DNA of 64,000 nt from positions 1 through 64,000 of the forward strand of contig CAYTPI010000016.1 in the NCBI GenBank assembly GCA_964439625.1, given 5' to 3'. How positions within the stretch are numbered: the first letter of the stretch is position 1; the number at the start of each line of letters is the position of its first letter. A model generated the notes under the pieces. That model did not search any database. It was not told the origin of the DNA and was given only the letters and a program-made list of their open reading frames with translations. Of the stretch, positions 25,538-34,176 are shown piece by piece. Made by a program: the position numbers and the translations under genes. This DNA comes from CAYTPI01 sp964439625. Lineage in GTDB: Bacteria; Chloroflexota; Anaerolineae; Aggregatilineales; UBA3940.

Positions 25538-25936
25538 ATGGCCTTCACAATTGAATGGGGCAATGCAGAGCGAACCATTCTTCAAACAACTTACCAGACA
25601 GGGTGGACCTGGGATGAGTTGATCCATAAAACCGCTGAGATTCAAAAGAACCATATGGGCTCAGTGGAGCACCCTGTCTGCCTAATCGAAGTGCTTGAGG
25701 GGGATATTCCAGTGCCACGGTTGGGATGGACACATTGTGTGCAATCTACTGGCGTTCACGACCATCCAAATTTTGCCGCTGCTGTCATCGTGACGCAGAG
25801 TAGCCTTAGCTGGCCTTTAGCACAGATATTCAAAATGGTACTGCCAGAGCACGGAAAAAACCTTCACGTGGCACCAACTGTTGAACAAGCCTACCAAACC
25901 GCCCAAGAGCTACTTGTTGCTTGTCAAAGGGTCTAG
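25538..25936 (+). CDS. Small conserved protein, STAS/SpoIIAA-like, paralogue 2
   Basis: 132 residues. It aligns end to end with the preceding gene: FTIEWGNAERTILQTTYQTGWTWDELIHKT, VEHPVCLIEVLEGDIPVPRLGWTH, HPNFAAAVIVTQSSLSW, PTVEQAYQTAQELL. The shared GWTW, EHP, GWT and HPN(F/Y)A motifs show a tandem duplication. Functional assignment is not possible; a regulatory protein-protein interaction module is a reasonable guess from the fold. It is preceded by a separate leader, so it may have its own promoter. Confidence 0.6.
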   Translation: MAFTIEWGNAERTILQTTYQTGWTWDELIHKTAEIQKNHMGSVEHPVCLIEVLEGDIPVPRLGWTHCVQSTGVHDHPNFAAAVIVTQSSLSWPLAQIFKMVLPEHGKNLHVAPTVEQAYQTAQELLVACQRV

Positions 25937-26008
25937 CTTGAGCAAAAACCCAACGAAAATTAAACAGGACTTACCAACGTTCAATAAGCCTGGTAGCTTC
26001 ATCTAGAA

Positions 26009-27076
26009 TCAGACGCCTGCCGCTTGTAACTGCTCAGCTTGTTCGCGGGTGGCTAGCTCGTCGATGACTTCATCGAGATCGCCATCAATAATGGTATTCA
26101 AGTTATACAACGTCAGGTTGATGCGATGATCGGTGACGCGGTTCTGTGGATAGTTGTACGTGCGGATTTTTTCAGCGCGGTCACCACTGCCAACCATCGA
26201 ACGTCGTGCTTCTTCACGTTCATCTCGCAGGCGCTGCTGCTCCATATCATAGAGGCGGGCGCGCAGCACAGCCATGGCGCGCAGCAGGTTTTGCGTCTTA
26301 CTGCGCTCATCCTGACAAACAACCACAATTCCGGTGGGCTTATGCGTCACACGGATCGCGGTGTCATTCTTCTGCACGTGCTGACCACCCGCCCCACCAG
26401 CGCGAAAGGCCTGCACTTCAAGGTCGCTATTGTTGATCTCAATCTCGACATCCTCAGCCTCCGCTAAAACCGCAACCGTGGCTGTGCTGGTATGAACGCG
26501 CCCCTGGCTTTCGGTCTCTGGCACACGCTGAACGCGATGCACACCACTCTCGAACTTCAAGCGGCTAAAGGCGCCTTTCCCTTCGATCTGAAAGACAACT
26601 TCTTTGTAGCCATCAACGCCTGTATAGTTGGAACTAAGAATGCTGGTCTTCCACTTGCGACCTTCCGCATAGCGTGTGTACATCCGGAACAAGTCCGCTG
26701 CGAACATGCCCGCTTCGTCGCCGCCAGCCCCAGCGCGAATCTCCATAATGACGTTCTTGCCATCGCGTGGGTCTTTGGGCAGCAGCATCAAACGCAGCCG
26801 TTCTTCTAAAACCTCGCGTTGAGAGTCCAGCTCGGCGAACTCCATCTGTGCCATCTCTTTCAACTCGCCATCTTCATTCTCGGCCAGTTCTTTGGTCTCT
26901 TTGAGCTGTTCCATGACGTCTTTGTACTGGTGGTACTCGTCATAGATGGCTTGCAGATTGGCGCGTTCTTGGTTGTACTCGGCGACTTTTTCATAGTCTG
27001 CGGCAATCTCCGGGTCGGACATTAAGCGTTCGAGTTCTTCATAGCGTTCTGCAACGCCAGCTAATTTATTTAACAT
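26009..27076 (-). CDS. prfA: Peptide chain release factor 1
   Basis: 355 residues. Recognises UAA and UAG and triggers peptidyl-tRNA hydrolysis. The stop-codon reading motif is PET in VHRVQRVPETESQGRVHTS (PxT, as in RF1, not the SPF of RF2). The catalytic GGQ is in FRAGGAGGQHVQKNDTAIR, and RSKTQNLLRAMAVLRARL follows. The N-terminal coiled-coil domain is complete. It is a single gene with no hemK/prmC partner visible downstream. Confidence 0.97.
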   Translation of the reverse strand: MLNKLAGVAERYEELERLMSDPEIAADYEKVAEYNQERANLQAIYDEYHQYKDVMEQLKETKELAENEDGELKEMAQMEFAELDSQREVLEERLRLMLLPKDPRDGKNVIMEIRAGAGGDEAGMFAADLFRMYTRYAEGRKWKTSILSSNYTGVDGYKEVVFQIEGKGAFSRLKFESGVHRVQRVPETESQGRVHTSTATVAVLAEAEDVEIEINNSDLEVQAFRAGGAGGQHVQKNDTAIRVTHKPTGIVVVCQDERSKTQNLLRAMAVLRARLYDMEQQRLRDEREEARRSMVGSGDRAEKIRTYNYPQNRVTDHRINLTLYNLNTIIDGDLDEVIDELATREQAEQLQAAGV

Positions 27077-27563
27077 TAGTGATCTCCCTGCGAATCAGAA
27101 TAGGCCCCGTTTCAACTGGGCTTTCGAAATAATAGCCAAATAGTGTGTTGTCGTATGCGAAGAGAGCTGCTACAAGCGGATGACGTGTGCAGTGGGAGCA
27201 ATGCGGTTGTAGCGAATGATATTTGCGGTTTCGTTCATGATGATAGTGATTATACCTAGCGAACTACGGTTCTGCCTAATTACATCAGAATACAATACAA
27301 GTAGCCTGTAACCGAAGATGCCATGGTAAGGACACCCTGGGAACACAGACTATAGTAACGTTAGTTCAGGTTTAAGGAGGCTCGTAGTGAAAGATGTTGC
27401 ACACGCCCCGAATTAATTACGAGGCTCTACTTGATGCAAGCTCTAGGTGAGCTTATTCTCTCAGTAGTAACTAAGCAGGCTGGCAGCAGCTAAAAACTCC
27501 CTGATAAACGTCACCTTCTCGCCCGACAAACATCAGAAATCCGTAACACAGGCATCATAATGG
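27077..27563. other. Intergenic region between prfA and the FMN-riboswitch operon
   Basis: The minus strand carries a TATAAT (27254-27249), a possible prfA -10 element, with only a weak -35 (TTAGGC). No convincing gene is seen. A 9-codon frame at 27387 behind AAGGAGG is too short to call. No tRNA cloverleaf was recognised. Confidence 0.4.
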
Positions 27564-27593
27564 TTGACTTTGCATAACGCATCTGGCTATACT
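27564..27593 (+). promoter_or_regulatory. Promoter of the riboflavin-transport operon
   Basis: TTGACT (27564-27569) and TATACT (27588-27593) with an 18-bp spacer; transcription would start near 27600, just before the first helix of the FMN riboswitch. Confidence 0.75.
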
Positions 27594-27613
27594 CCACTCA
27601 AATGAATAATAAA

Positions 27614-27758
27614 AACCTTCGGGGCGGGGTGAAATTCCCTACCGACGGCAAAGGCGAAGCGAACAAAGTTCGCAAGCGCATAAGCCCGTGACCCGCGCAA
27701 GCGGTGGACACCGGTTAGAATCCGGGGCCGACGGTTACAGTCCGGATGAGAGAAGGTT
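27614..27758 (+). ncRNA. FMN riboswitch (RFN element)
   Basis: The P1 helix AACCTTC (27614-27620) pairs perfectly with GAAGGTT (27752-27758). Between them are the conserved blocks GGGGCGGGGTGAAATTCCC, ACCGACGGC, AGCCCGTGACCC, GGTGGA, CCGGTTAGAATCCGGGGCCGACGG and ACAGTCCGGATGAGAGAAGG, in order. It senses flavin mononucleotide and shuts off the downstream operon. A terminator hairpin follows, implying control by transcription attenuation. Confidence 0.96.
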
Positions 27759-27822
27759 GAGCAACAATCTTTGCTGTGTCTTTTTAGCGCTGCACACAGA
27801 TTTTGTTGTCGCTGTATACGCT

Positions 27823-27858
27823 CTGAAGCCAACTGATTGGGCTTCAGATTTTTATTTA
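27823..27858 (+). terminator. Riboswitch expression-platform terminator
   Basis: CTGAAGCC (27823-27830) and GGCTTCAG (27840-27847) form an 8-bp stem followed by ATTTTTATTT. It lies 65 bp after the FMN aptamer and 145 bp before the permease start, the expected place for FMN-triggered termination. A second, weaker hairpin (CTGTGT/ACACAG, about 27774-27801) lies between and may belong to the antiterminator switch. Confidence 0.85.
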
Positions 27859-28002
27859 CGGCAAGGGTGGCATTTCTGCTAGTCGTTGCTGTTTAGTATA
27901 CAGCTTAAGTGAACGCACTTGCTGCTTAGCAAGGTTGCTGCGCTAACTGCTCTCATCAAGCTAACGTGCCCGCACAGGTCAAAGGATGAGAGAGAGGCAG
28001 TT

Positions 28003-28842
28003 ATGCAAGCAGACATCGTCCCACACATACGCTCAAAAAAGTCTCATAAGCAACAAGCTGCCTCGGCACAAAAGCCGAAGTTTAAGCTGCAAGCAGTACA
28101 TTGGCTGCCACCAATCGTGCTGCTCGCCGTGATTGCGGGGTGGGAGGCCCTAGTCTACTTCGGTGAATACCCGACCTTCATCCTGCCCTCACCTCGATTG
28201 GTCGCGCAGCGCTTTGTTGAGGTTGCCGTCAGTGGCACGTTGCTGCGTCACTTTTGGGTAACTTTGGTTGAAGTGCTCGGTGGGCTGGCGCTTGGCATCG
28301 GCTTTGCCACGATACTGGGCTACATCCTCGCTAAGATGGTCGCCGTCGAGCGAGCGTTATCGCCGTATCTGGTGGCGTCACAGGCCATCCCGATTGTGGC
28401 AGTCGCTCCCTTGCTGATCATTTGGTTTGGCAATGGGTTGTTTAGCAAAGTGCTGATCAGTGCCCTGATCGTGTTTTTCCCTGTTCTGATCAATACCATC
28501 GCGGGTATTCGTGGTGTGTCATCCAACCTGTACGACCTAATGCGTTCCGTCGGTGCGACGCCTTGGCAGGTATTCACCAAGCTGGAACTGCCCGCAGCAT
28601 TACCGACTCTGTTAACGGGCTTGAAGGTTGGTGCCACATTGTCGGTCATTGGTGCCGTGGTTGGGGAATTCGCAGGCTCGGACGCGGGCCTTGGCTTTAT
28701 GATCATCCTCGCTGATGGTCAATATGACACAGCATGGGTGTTCGTTGGTGTATTGACGCTTGTCTTTATGGCCCTTGCAATTTACGGAACCGTCGCCCTG
28801 ATCGAGCGACGAGTCCTGCATTGGCAAAAAGCTGGCCTGTAA
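28003..28842 (+). CDS. Riboflavin ABC transporter, permease (RibX-like)
   Basis: 279 residues from ATG 28003, which follows GAGAGAGGCAG. It has six hydrophobic segments and the inner-membrane permease motif RSVGATPWQVFTKLELPAALPTLLTGLKVGATLSVIGAVVGEF (EAA loop), typical of nitrate/taurine/thiamine-precursor-type permeases. Placement directly behind an FMN riboswitch, with a NMT1-type binding protein and an ATPase, identifies it as a riboflavin or related flavin importer of the RibXY group described in Chloroflexota. The substrate is inferred from the riboswitch. Confidence 0.88.
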   Translation: MQADIVPHIRSKKSHKQQAASAQKPKFKLQAVHWLPPIVLLAVIAGWEALVYFGEYPTFILPSPRLVAQRFVEVAVSGTLLRHFWVTLVEVLGGLALGIGFATILGYILAKMVAVERALSPYLVASQAIPIVAVAPLLIIWFGNGLFSKVLISALIVFFPVLINTIAGIRGVSSNLYDLMRSVGATPWQVFTKLELPAALPTLLTGLKVGATLSVIGAVVGEFAGSDAGLGFMIILADGQYDTAWVFVGVLTLVFMALAIYGTVALIERRVLHWQKAGL

Positions 28843-28890
28843 GTTTCCGTAGGTTACCGACAATTTATTTGAAGAAGAGAGAATCAAAAA

Positions 28891-29898
28891 ATGACTGTCA
28901 AGAAAACATTCATAGTCGCAATTGTTGCCCTTTCCGCATTATTATTAGCGGCTTGCAGCAGTTCCGCGACCCCTGAAGAAGCAGAATCACAAGAGCTGAC
29001 GGACGTCAAACTGTACCTGAGTTTCATCCCGAATGTTCAGTTTGCGCCCTTTTATGTGGCAATTGAGAACGGTCACTTTGAAGAGAACGGCCTTAATGTT
29101 GAGATTGAGCATATATCTGAGTCGGATGCGCTGCGCTTAATCTCAACGGAAGATGAAACAGCGATGGCGGTTGTCAGTGGCGAGCAAGTGCTGTTGGCTC
29201 GTCAACAAGATTTGCCGGTAGTGTACGTCTATGAATGGTATCAGCGTTTCCCAATTGCGATTGCGGCCCAACAAGGTACGGGTGTGGCGTCCTTCGCAGA
29301 CTTGGCTGGCAAGACCGTTGGTGTGCCTATTCCAGAAGGAGCCAGCTATATTGGTCTACAAGCAGCATTGTTCTCCGCCGGGCTGACCGATGCCGACATC
29401 ACCTTGGAAGTGACGAACTTCCAACAGGTAACAGCGCTGGCAACCAACCAAGTCGAAGCGGCTGTTGTCTACATAGCGAATGAACCCATTCAGCTAGAAG
29501 CACAGGGGATCGCTGTAGATGTACTTGCTATTTCGGAACAGGCAGACTTGGTCGCTAATGGTATTGTTGCCAGTGAAGACCTGCTTGCCAATAACCCTGA
29601 ATTGGTAACAGCATTCAATGCAGCTTTTGATGATGCCCTTCAATATACCATCGATAACTCTGACGAAGCCTTCGAGATCAGCAAGACCTTCGTCGAGGGG
29701 TTGGATGAAAATGAGGACACGGCAGCCACCCAGCGCGAAGTGCTGGCCCGTTCCATTGATTTGTGGGATGGCGAGCGTCTTGGCCTAACAGAAGCCGCTT
29801 CGTGGGAGGCAATGCAGGATGTGCTGTTGGAGATGGAATTGTTGACTGCCGAACAGGATCTATCAGCGGCATACACCAACGACTATCTTCCAGAATAA
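28891..29898 (+). CDS. Riboflavin ABC transporter, substrate-binding lipoprotein (RibY-like, NMT1/THI5 family)
   Basis: 335 residues. The lipobox LLLAACS anchors it to the membrane surface. The NMT1-like fold begins VKLYLSFIPNVQFAPFYVAIENGHFEENGLNVEI and continues with ISTEDETAMAVVSGEQVLLAR and LAGKTVGVPIPEGASYIGLQAAL. It would capture riboflavin and deliver it to the permease encoded 48 bp upstream. It is followed after 2 bp by the ATPase gene, so all three are one operon under the FMN riboswitch. Confidence 0.88.
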   Translation: MTVKKTFIVAIVALSALLLAACSSSATPEEAESQELTDVKLYLSFIPNVQFAPFYVAIENGHFEENGLNVEIEHISESDALRLISTEDETAMAVVSGEQVLLARQQDLPVVYVYEWYQRFPIAIAAQQGTGVASFADLAGKTVGVPIPEGASYIGLQAALFSAGLTDADITLEVTNFQQVTALATNQVEAAVVYIANEPIQLEAQGIAVDVLAISEQADLVANGIVASEDLLANNPELVTAFNAAFDDALQYTIDNSDEAFEISKTFVEGLDENEDTAATQREVLARSIDLWDGERLGLTEAASWEAMQDVLLEMELLTAEQDLSAAYTNDYLPE

Positions 29899-29900
29899 CG

Positions 29901-30644
29901 ATGATCAAAGCGCTGAACATCAGCCATACCTATGCCTCTGACCGTGCTCCGGTCGAGGCATTGGCTGATGTCAACCTGACCCTATACCCAGATGAATTTG
30001 CCTGCTTGGTGGGTCCATCTGGGTGTGGCAAATCTACTTTACTTCGCATTTTAGCTGGGCTGTTACAGCCTTCAGCCGGAAGCATCAAGTGGCAGGGCAT
30101 GGCTGCTGTTCGGCGACGGATCGGCTACGTCTTCCAAGACTCGAACTTAATGCCGTGGCGCTCGGTGCGCGACAATATCGCTTTGCCACTAGAAGTCAAC
30201 GGAGTAGGCAAAGCAGAGCGTACCCAACAAGCTGATGCTCTGATCACTTTGGTGGGCTTGAGCGGCTTCGAGGAAGCCTTACCTGCTGAACTATCGGGCG
30301 GGATGGCCCAGCGAGCGGCAATCGCCAGAGCCTTGGTGCAGCAGCCTGATGTGCTGATGATGGATGAACCCTTCGGCGCACTAGACGCAATCACACGAGA
30401 GATGCTCGGTGAGGAACTGCTGCGCATCTGGCGGGCGCGGCACAGTACGGTGTTGATGGTAACACACAGCATCAATGAGGCGGTGCTGCTCGCTGACCGC
30501 GTCTATGTGATGAGCCAACGCCCTGGCACCGTCCGCGCTGAAATCGAGGTTGACTTGCCTCGTCCGCGTTCATTGGATGATATTTATGGGGAGCGCGGCA
30601 CTGCTATCGGTAAAGCCGTTCGCAGCGCGTTGCACGTTGGATAA
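29901..30644 (+). CDS. Riboflavin ABC transporter, ATP-binding subunit
   Basis: 247 residues from ATG 29901, two bases after the stop of the binding protein. Walker A GPSGCGKSTLL, Q-loop FQDSNLMPWRSV, signature LSGGMAQRAAIARALVQQPDVLMMDEPFGALD with Walker B and D-loop, and H-loop THSINEA are all intact. It belongs to the NitT/TauT ATPase group, which fits the NMT1-type binding protein. Some RibXY systems lack a linked ATPase; here it is present. The frame is open further upstream but overlaps the binding protein gene. Confidence 0.93.
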   Translation: MIKALNISHTYASDRAPVEALADVNLTLYPDEFACLVGPSGCGKSTLLRILAGLLQPSAGSIKWQGMAAVRRRIGYVFQDSNLMPWRSVRDNIALPLEVNGVGKAERTQQADALITLVGLSGFEEALPAELSGGMAQRAAIARALVQQPDVLMMDEPFGALDAITREMLGEELLRIWRARHSTVLMVTHSINEAVLLADRVYVMSQRPGTVRAEIEVDLPRPRSLDDIYGERGTAIGKAVRSALHVG

Positions 30645-30677
30645 TTGTTGTTCACCACAAGCGTATATTTTTGCCTC

Positions 30678-30706
30678 TTAACAAGAAGTTAAAACTATCC
30701 TATACT
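30678..30706 (+). promoter_or_regulatory. Promoter upstream of the 186-residue unknown gene
   Basis: TTAACA (30678-30683) and TATACT (30701-30706) with a 17-bp spacer. A leader of about 130 nt follows before the ATG at 30841. Confidence 0.65.
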
Positions 30707-30840
30707 GCATATACAACACAAATGTGTATATGAGCATAGCATCTGCTTTGAGAAATTTGTTCAAGGTCCCTCACCAGAACATTAGCTCTACAACAAAATC
30801 GTGTTCAAAATTTTCAATTTAATAAGTATCGAGGGCAAGC

Positions 30841-31401
30841 ATGACAAGCATAATAAGTATGAACCATTATTATGATGTTTTTGATTCTAGAGCGGAGGTC
30901 TCAGGTGAGCTGGTATTAAGTATGATGGATTGCCGAAACCACAAAAATATCAATCCAATTTTGGCGTATTACGGTCTAGTAGATGTTCAAACATGGTACA
31001 AACAGCAGATGCTGCTTGATATCTTCAGTACGATTCAGGCGGAGTCTTCAGAGGCTATGTTTGATCTGGTCAGTATTGGCATTCGCTTAATAGAGCGGTT
31101 GAATGTGCCGGAGGCGATGCAAAATGTCGACTACGAGCGGATGCTTCGTATGCAAAATGAAATATACCAGAGTTACCATCGTGGTGGAGATGTGGGACAC
31201 CATTACGTCGTCAAGCTCGGTGATCAACATTATCGTATTATTGCAGATACACCCTATCCAACAGACTTTGAATTCGGCCTACTGCATGGACAGGCAAAGC
31301 GCTTTATGCCCCAAAATACCTCCTATACGATTAGCTACGATGATAATTTTGTACGTAAAGCATATGGGCAGGGTGCAAAAATGATATTGCAATGGGCGTA
31401 A
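30841..31401 (+). CDS. Unknown protein, 186 residues
   Basis: I do not recognise this protein. It has no signal peptide and no transmembrane segment. The N-terminal half is helical (MMDCRNHKNINPILAYYGL, WYKQQMLLDIFSTIQAE, MFDLVSIGIRLIERLNVPEAM). The C-terminal half has strands resembling small sensory domains (GDVGHHYVVKLGDQHYRIIADTPYPTDFEFGLLHGQAKRFMP). The layout loosely recalls heme-NO/V4R-like sensor folds, but this is not supported by a diagnostic motif. It is AT-richer than its neighbours, with a long AT-rich leader, and stands alone, which hints at horizontal acquisition. Confidence 0.65.
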   Translation: MTSIISMNHYYDVFDSRAEVSGELVLSMMDCRNHKNINPILAYYGLVDVQTWYKQQMLLDIFSTIQAESSEAMFDLVSIGIRLIERLNVPEAMQNVDYERMLRMQNEIYQSYHRGGDVGHHYVVKLGDQHYRIIADTPYPTDFEFGLLHGQAKRFMPQNTSYTISYDDNFVRKAYGQGAKMILQWA

Positions 31402-31405
31402 AGCA

Positions 31406-31939
31406 TCATAGGTTAGCTGCTGTGATGACGTTGTGCTCGCCGATGTTGCGCTTGAGCATGCCTAATGCCGCTGTGTGTATGTCTTCCGCTGCCCCCGTAG
31501 CGACTAAATCTTCAACGACTTGCACATGATAGCCTAAATCAAACAACCCTAACGCCGTCTGCATCACGCAGGCATCCGTCTCCAGCCCGACGACGATCAC
31601 GCGCTTGGGCTGTACCTCATCTAGGTGAGCGAGCAGGTGAGGCGTCAATGCGGAGTAAGTCGATTTATCGAATATGACGGTAGCGAATGGTCGTAGCGCG
31701 GGCACAATCTCGATTTCCAGTCCTCCTTGCATAGCGTCCCAGTTGAGTTGGCGTACATAGAGGCTGCCGGGGCTATTGACGAAGCGCGTAAACACGACTG
31801 ACCCAAACCGGGCTGTTTCAAGCAGCGTCTTAATGCCCGTAACAATAGGCTGTGCTGCTTCACTGATGAAACCGACCTGCACATCAACAACCAACAATAG
31901 CGCTTTGGTTAACTTTTTCATGATATTCTTGTTTCCCAT
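31406..31939 (-). CDS. Isochorismatase-like cysteine hydrolase
   Basis: 177 residues. The catalytic triad of the family is visible: Asp in ALLLVVDVQVGF, Lys in IFDKSTYSA and Cys in GLETDACVMQTALGLFDLGY. Members include nicotinamidases, N-carbamoylsarcosine amidases and biuret hydrolases, and the substrate cannot be chosen here. The start may be the second methionine (31921). The gene is convergent with the preceding unknown gene, 4 bp away, with no terminator between them. Confidence 0.85.
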   Translation of the reverse strand: MGNKNIMKKLTKALLLVVDVQVGFISEAAQPIVTGIKTLLETARFGSVVFTRFVNSPGSLYVRQLNWDAMQGGLEIEIVPALRPFATVIFDKSTYSALTPHLLAHLDEVQPKRVIVVGLETDACVMQTALGLFDLGYHVQVVEDLVATGAAEDIHTAALGMLKRNIGEHNVITAANL

Positions 31940-32209
31940 CTCAGGGTAATTGCGTTTTAGTTGTTGAGAACCTTGAGCAGATAATCAGCATACCACCCCG
32001 CCCGTAAGCGCTTGGTCCGCAAGCCTACCTTAACGGAAACCTCGCGCTTCAGAAGCATCAATGCCAGTCACCGAATAAGCGCAAGGTTCTTAGCGGTAAA
32101 GCCAAAAACGTTTCTAACCAGTCCCGCTTGCTTTCCCTGTATTCTTCAATTTCTACCCACGTATTCGCACCCCTTGCTCGCGACGCGGAGTGTCACTGAC
32201 AGATGCCTG

Positions 32210-33073
32210 TTACCTGGAAAATAGTTGCTCTGCCGTTTCTCTTAGCAGCTTACGCTTTGACTCTTCTGCCAATGGTAATGCGTAGATGGCCTCTGCATTT
32301 TTGGCAGGGTCAGTAACGCCAGGGCCGGGCCAGTCCGAGCCGAACATCGCTTGGTCGATGACGCGCTCCAGCCATGAGAAATAGTGAAGTAGACGCTTGG
32401 GTGGCACGCTAGAAATATCCAGGTAAGTAGACGGCCAACGCCGCAGGATGAAGTACGCCTCATCCATCCAGATGGGCCTACCACCATGAGCTAAAATGAG
32501 TTGAAGCTCTGGAAAATCAACCATGACATCATCGATGTCAAGTGGGTTGCCATACTTATTCCGCGCCCGCGGAAAAACTGATGTCCCAGTGTGAATTGTC
32601 ACAGGGACCTTGTATTCAATGCATTTTTCATAGACAACGGTCAAGTCTTTCAACGCAGGATCATCATGATAACCATTAACGTGAAAAAGCTGGTGCGGCG
32701 GATGCAGTTTGATGCCCCGCAGCCCAAGGTCACCTAATAAATGATCCATGTAAGCACTTGTGTCGGGTACCAATCTAGGGTCAACGCCACCAAATGGTAT
32801 CAGCCGATCTGGATAAGCCTGCGCCATCTGCGCCGAATAGGTATTCACTTCATCAGCAAAGCCTTGCACCTCTGGCGCCACATAATTGATCATGACGAGC
32901 TGCTCAATTCGCCGGGCATCCATGAAGTCGATCAAGCGGTCTGGGTCATTGCACACTGCATAGATGTTCTCAATATCAGGCCGCTGGTTCATCAGGCGAG
33001 CGGCATCAGCGTTCATGGCATGCCATGGGAAGATGTGTACATGAGCATCAATGATTTTATAGGGAATGGACAC
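32210..33073 (-). CDS. Amidohydrolase-2 family protein (ACMSD/TIM-barrel type)
   Basis: About 287 residues. The metal-binding start motif IDAHVHIFPWH, central strands GGVDPRLVP and GLRGIKLHPPHQLFHVNG (His), TIHTGTS (His), LILAHGG (His) and FGSDWPG (catalytic Asp) define the family. The start is taken as GTG 33073 because AGAAGGA lies 7 nt upstream; the open frame reaches 33094. The enzyme probably decarboxylates or hydrolyses a small ring or lactone. It lies 50 bp downstream of a TetR regulator on the same strand, which may control it. Confidence 0.82.
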   Translation of the reverse strand: MSIPYKIIDAHVHIFPWHAMNADAARLMNQRPDIENIYAVCNDPDRLIDFMDARRIEQLVMINYVAPEVQGFADEVNTYSAQMAQAYPDRLIPFGGVDPRLVPDTSAYMDHLLGDLGLRGIKLHPPHQLFHVNGYHDDPALKDLTVVYEKCIEYKVPVTIHTGTSVFPRARNKYGNPLDIDDVMVDFPELQLILAHGGRPIWMDEAYFILRRWPSTYLDISSVPPKRLLHYFSWLERVIDQAMFGSDWPGPGVTDPAKNAEAIYALPLAEESKRKLLRETAEQLFSR

Positions 33074-33123
33074 GCAGCATCCTTCTTCTTTCAATTGGCA
33101 ATGTGAGGTCTATAAGGTCAGGG

Positions 33124-33717
33124 TTAGGCGCTCCCACCATTAAGGAAGAGTTCTAAGACAAACTCAACCACCTTTTTATCATCACCGATGGTTTTCCGAC
33201 TATATTCGTTGGTAGCAACTTCAACCATCGCCACCAACTCCCAGGAAAGAATGCGCGCATCAAACGGCTTGATCTCACCCGTTTTAATGCCCTCACGGAT
33301 GATCTCTTCGAGAGGTTCAGGGATTACGGCTTGGTAAGCACGAATTAACTCGTTACGCATCGGGTCTGGAAATATGTTGATATCCCGCCGAACCAGCCCA
33401 AGCACCCGTCGTTGATCTTCTGGTAATTCCAAGAAGCTGATTGTGAATTGAAAGAGCTGCTCGCGGCAGGTGCGGGCGTTGGAGTCATCGGCAGCTTGCA
33501 TTGTTTCCCGGATCTCCCCAAGGTAATAATGCATCATCTCCAAATAAATCTCTTCTTTGCTAGAAAAGTGATGGTACAACGCACCCGTTGAAACCCCGGC
33601 GTGTTCTGCGATTTTGGCGATTGTTACGTTGCCATAGTTTTTCTCAACAAATAGTGCTTGAGCCGTGGCAAGGATATTGCTGATTGTTTCTTTTGATTTT
33701 TCGTAGACCATATACAC
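33124..33717 (-). CDS. TetR-family transcriptional regulator
   Basis: 197 residues. The N-terminal HTH (TISNILATAQALFVEKNYGNVTIAKIAEHAGVSTGALYHHFSSKEEIYLEMM) is a textbook TetR domain. The C-terminal helices form the ligand and dimer region. The amidohydrolase gene starts 50 bp after its stop on the same strand, so the pair is probably an autoregulated operon whose inducer is the hydrolase substrate or a relative. Confidence 0.92.
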   Translation of the reverse strand: MYMVYEKSKETISNILATAQALFVEKNYGNVTIAKIAEHAGVSTGALYHHFSSKEEIYLEMMHYYLGEIRETMQAADDSNARTCREQLFQFTISFLELPEDQRRVLGLVRRDINIFPDPMRNELIRAYQAVIPEPLEEIIREGIKTGEIKPFDARILSWELVAMVEVATNEYSRKTIGDDKKVVEFVLELFLNGGSA

Positions 33718-34176
33718 TCTGAAGGAGAATTCAATAGATTAAGATGATATCAGAGTGGCACCAGAAAAACGAATGCGATTATGTTTTGGCGTTGTACCAG
33801 CAGTCATTACTGGCAGCATCACCCTGTAGCATCTGGGAAAGAATCGAGTATCATTGCCATGAAATACACGCTCCTCAATAGGTGCTTAATTTACTGATTA
33901 CAAACAGGTTAGAAAACCATTTTATTTTACTCATTCTACACCCATAGAGGTTTGGCAAGAAGCGCAGCAACGGATGATGTTATGACGAAGATCATAAAGC
34001 CTCAGTGACACATGTCGCTTCGCTATGACACGGCCTCGTTAAGGCCTTAAAGCCTGTCAACGAGAAGCAAAAAAACAACCTTGTTGAATAAAGTATTCAA
34101 TAGGGTTTGATCTTACAAGGCACCCATAGGACTGGACAGCCCGCAGCCGACTGATTATATTAAAGGCATTGTCGTG
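33718..34176. other. Intergenic region with two hairpins
   Basis: No gene is visible. TTGAATA/TATTCAA (about 34083-34099) followed on the minus strand by TTGTTTTTTTG is a weak terminator for the ferredoxin gene. CTCGTT...AACGAG with inner AGGC/GCCT (about 34034-34063) is a second imperfect hairpin without a T-run. Confidence 0.45.

Noticed and set aside
27374..27416. AAGGAGG followed by a 9-codon GTG frame upstream of the FMN riboswitch
   Set aside because: Too short and without supporting context; it ends well before the riboswitch promoter, so it cannot be a leader peptide of that operon.
34034..34063. CTCGTT...AACGAG hairpin as a terminator or small RNA
   Set aside because: No T-run after it in either direction and the stem is interrupted; nothing else marks an RNA gene.
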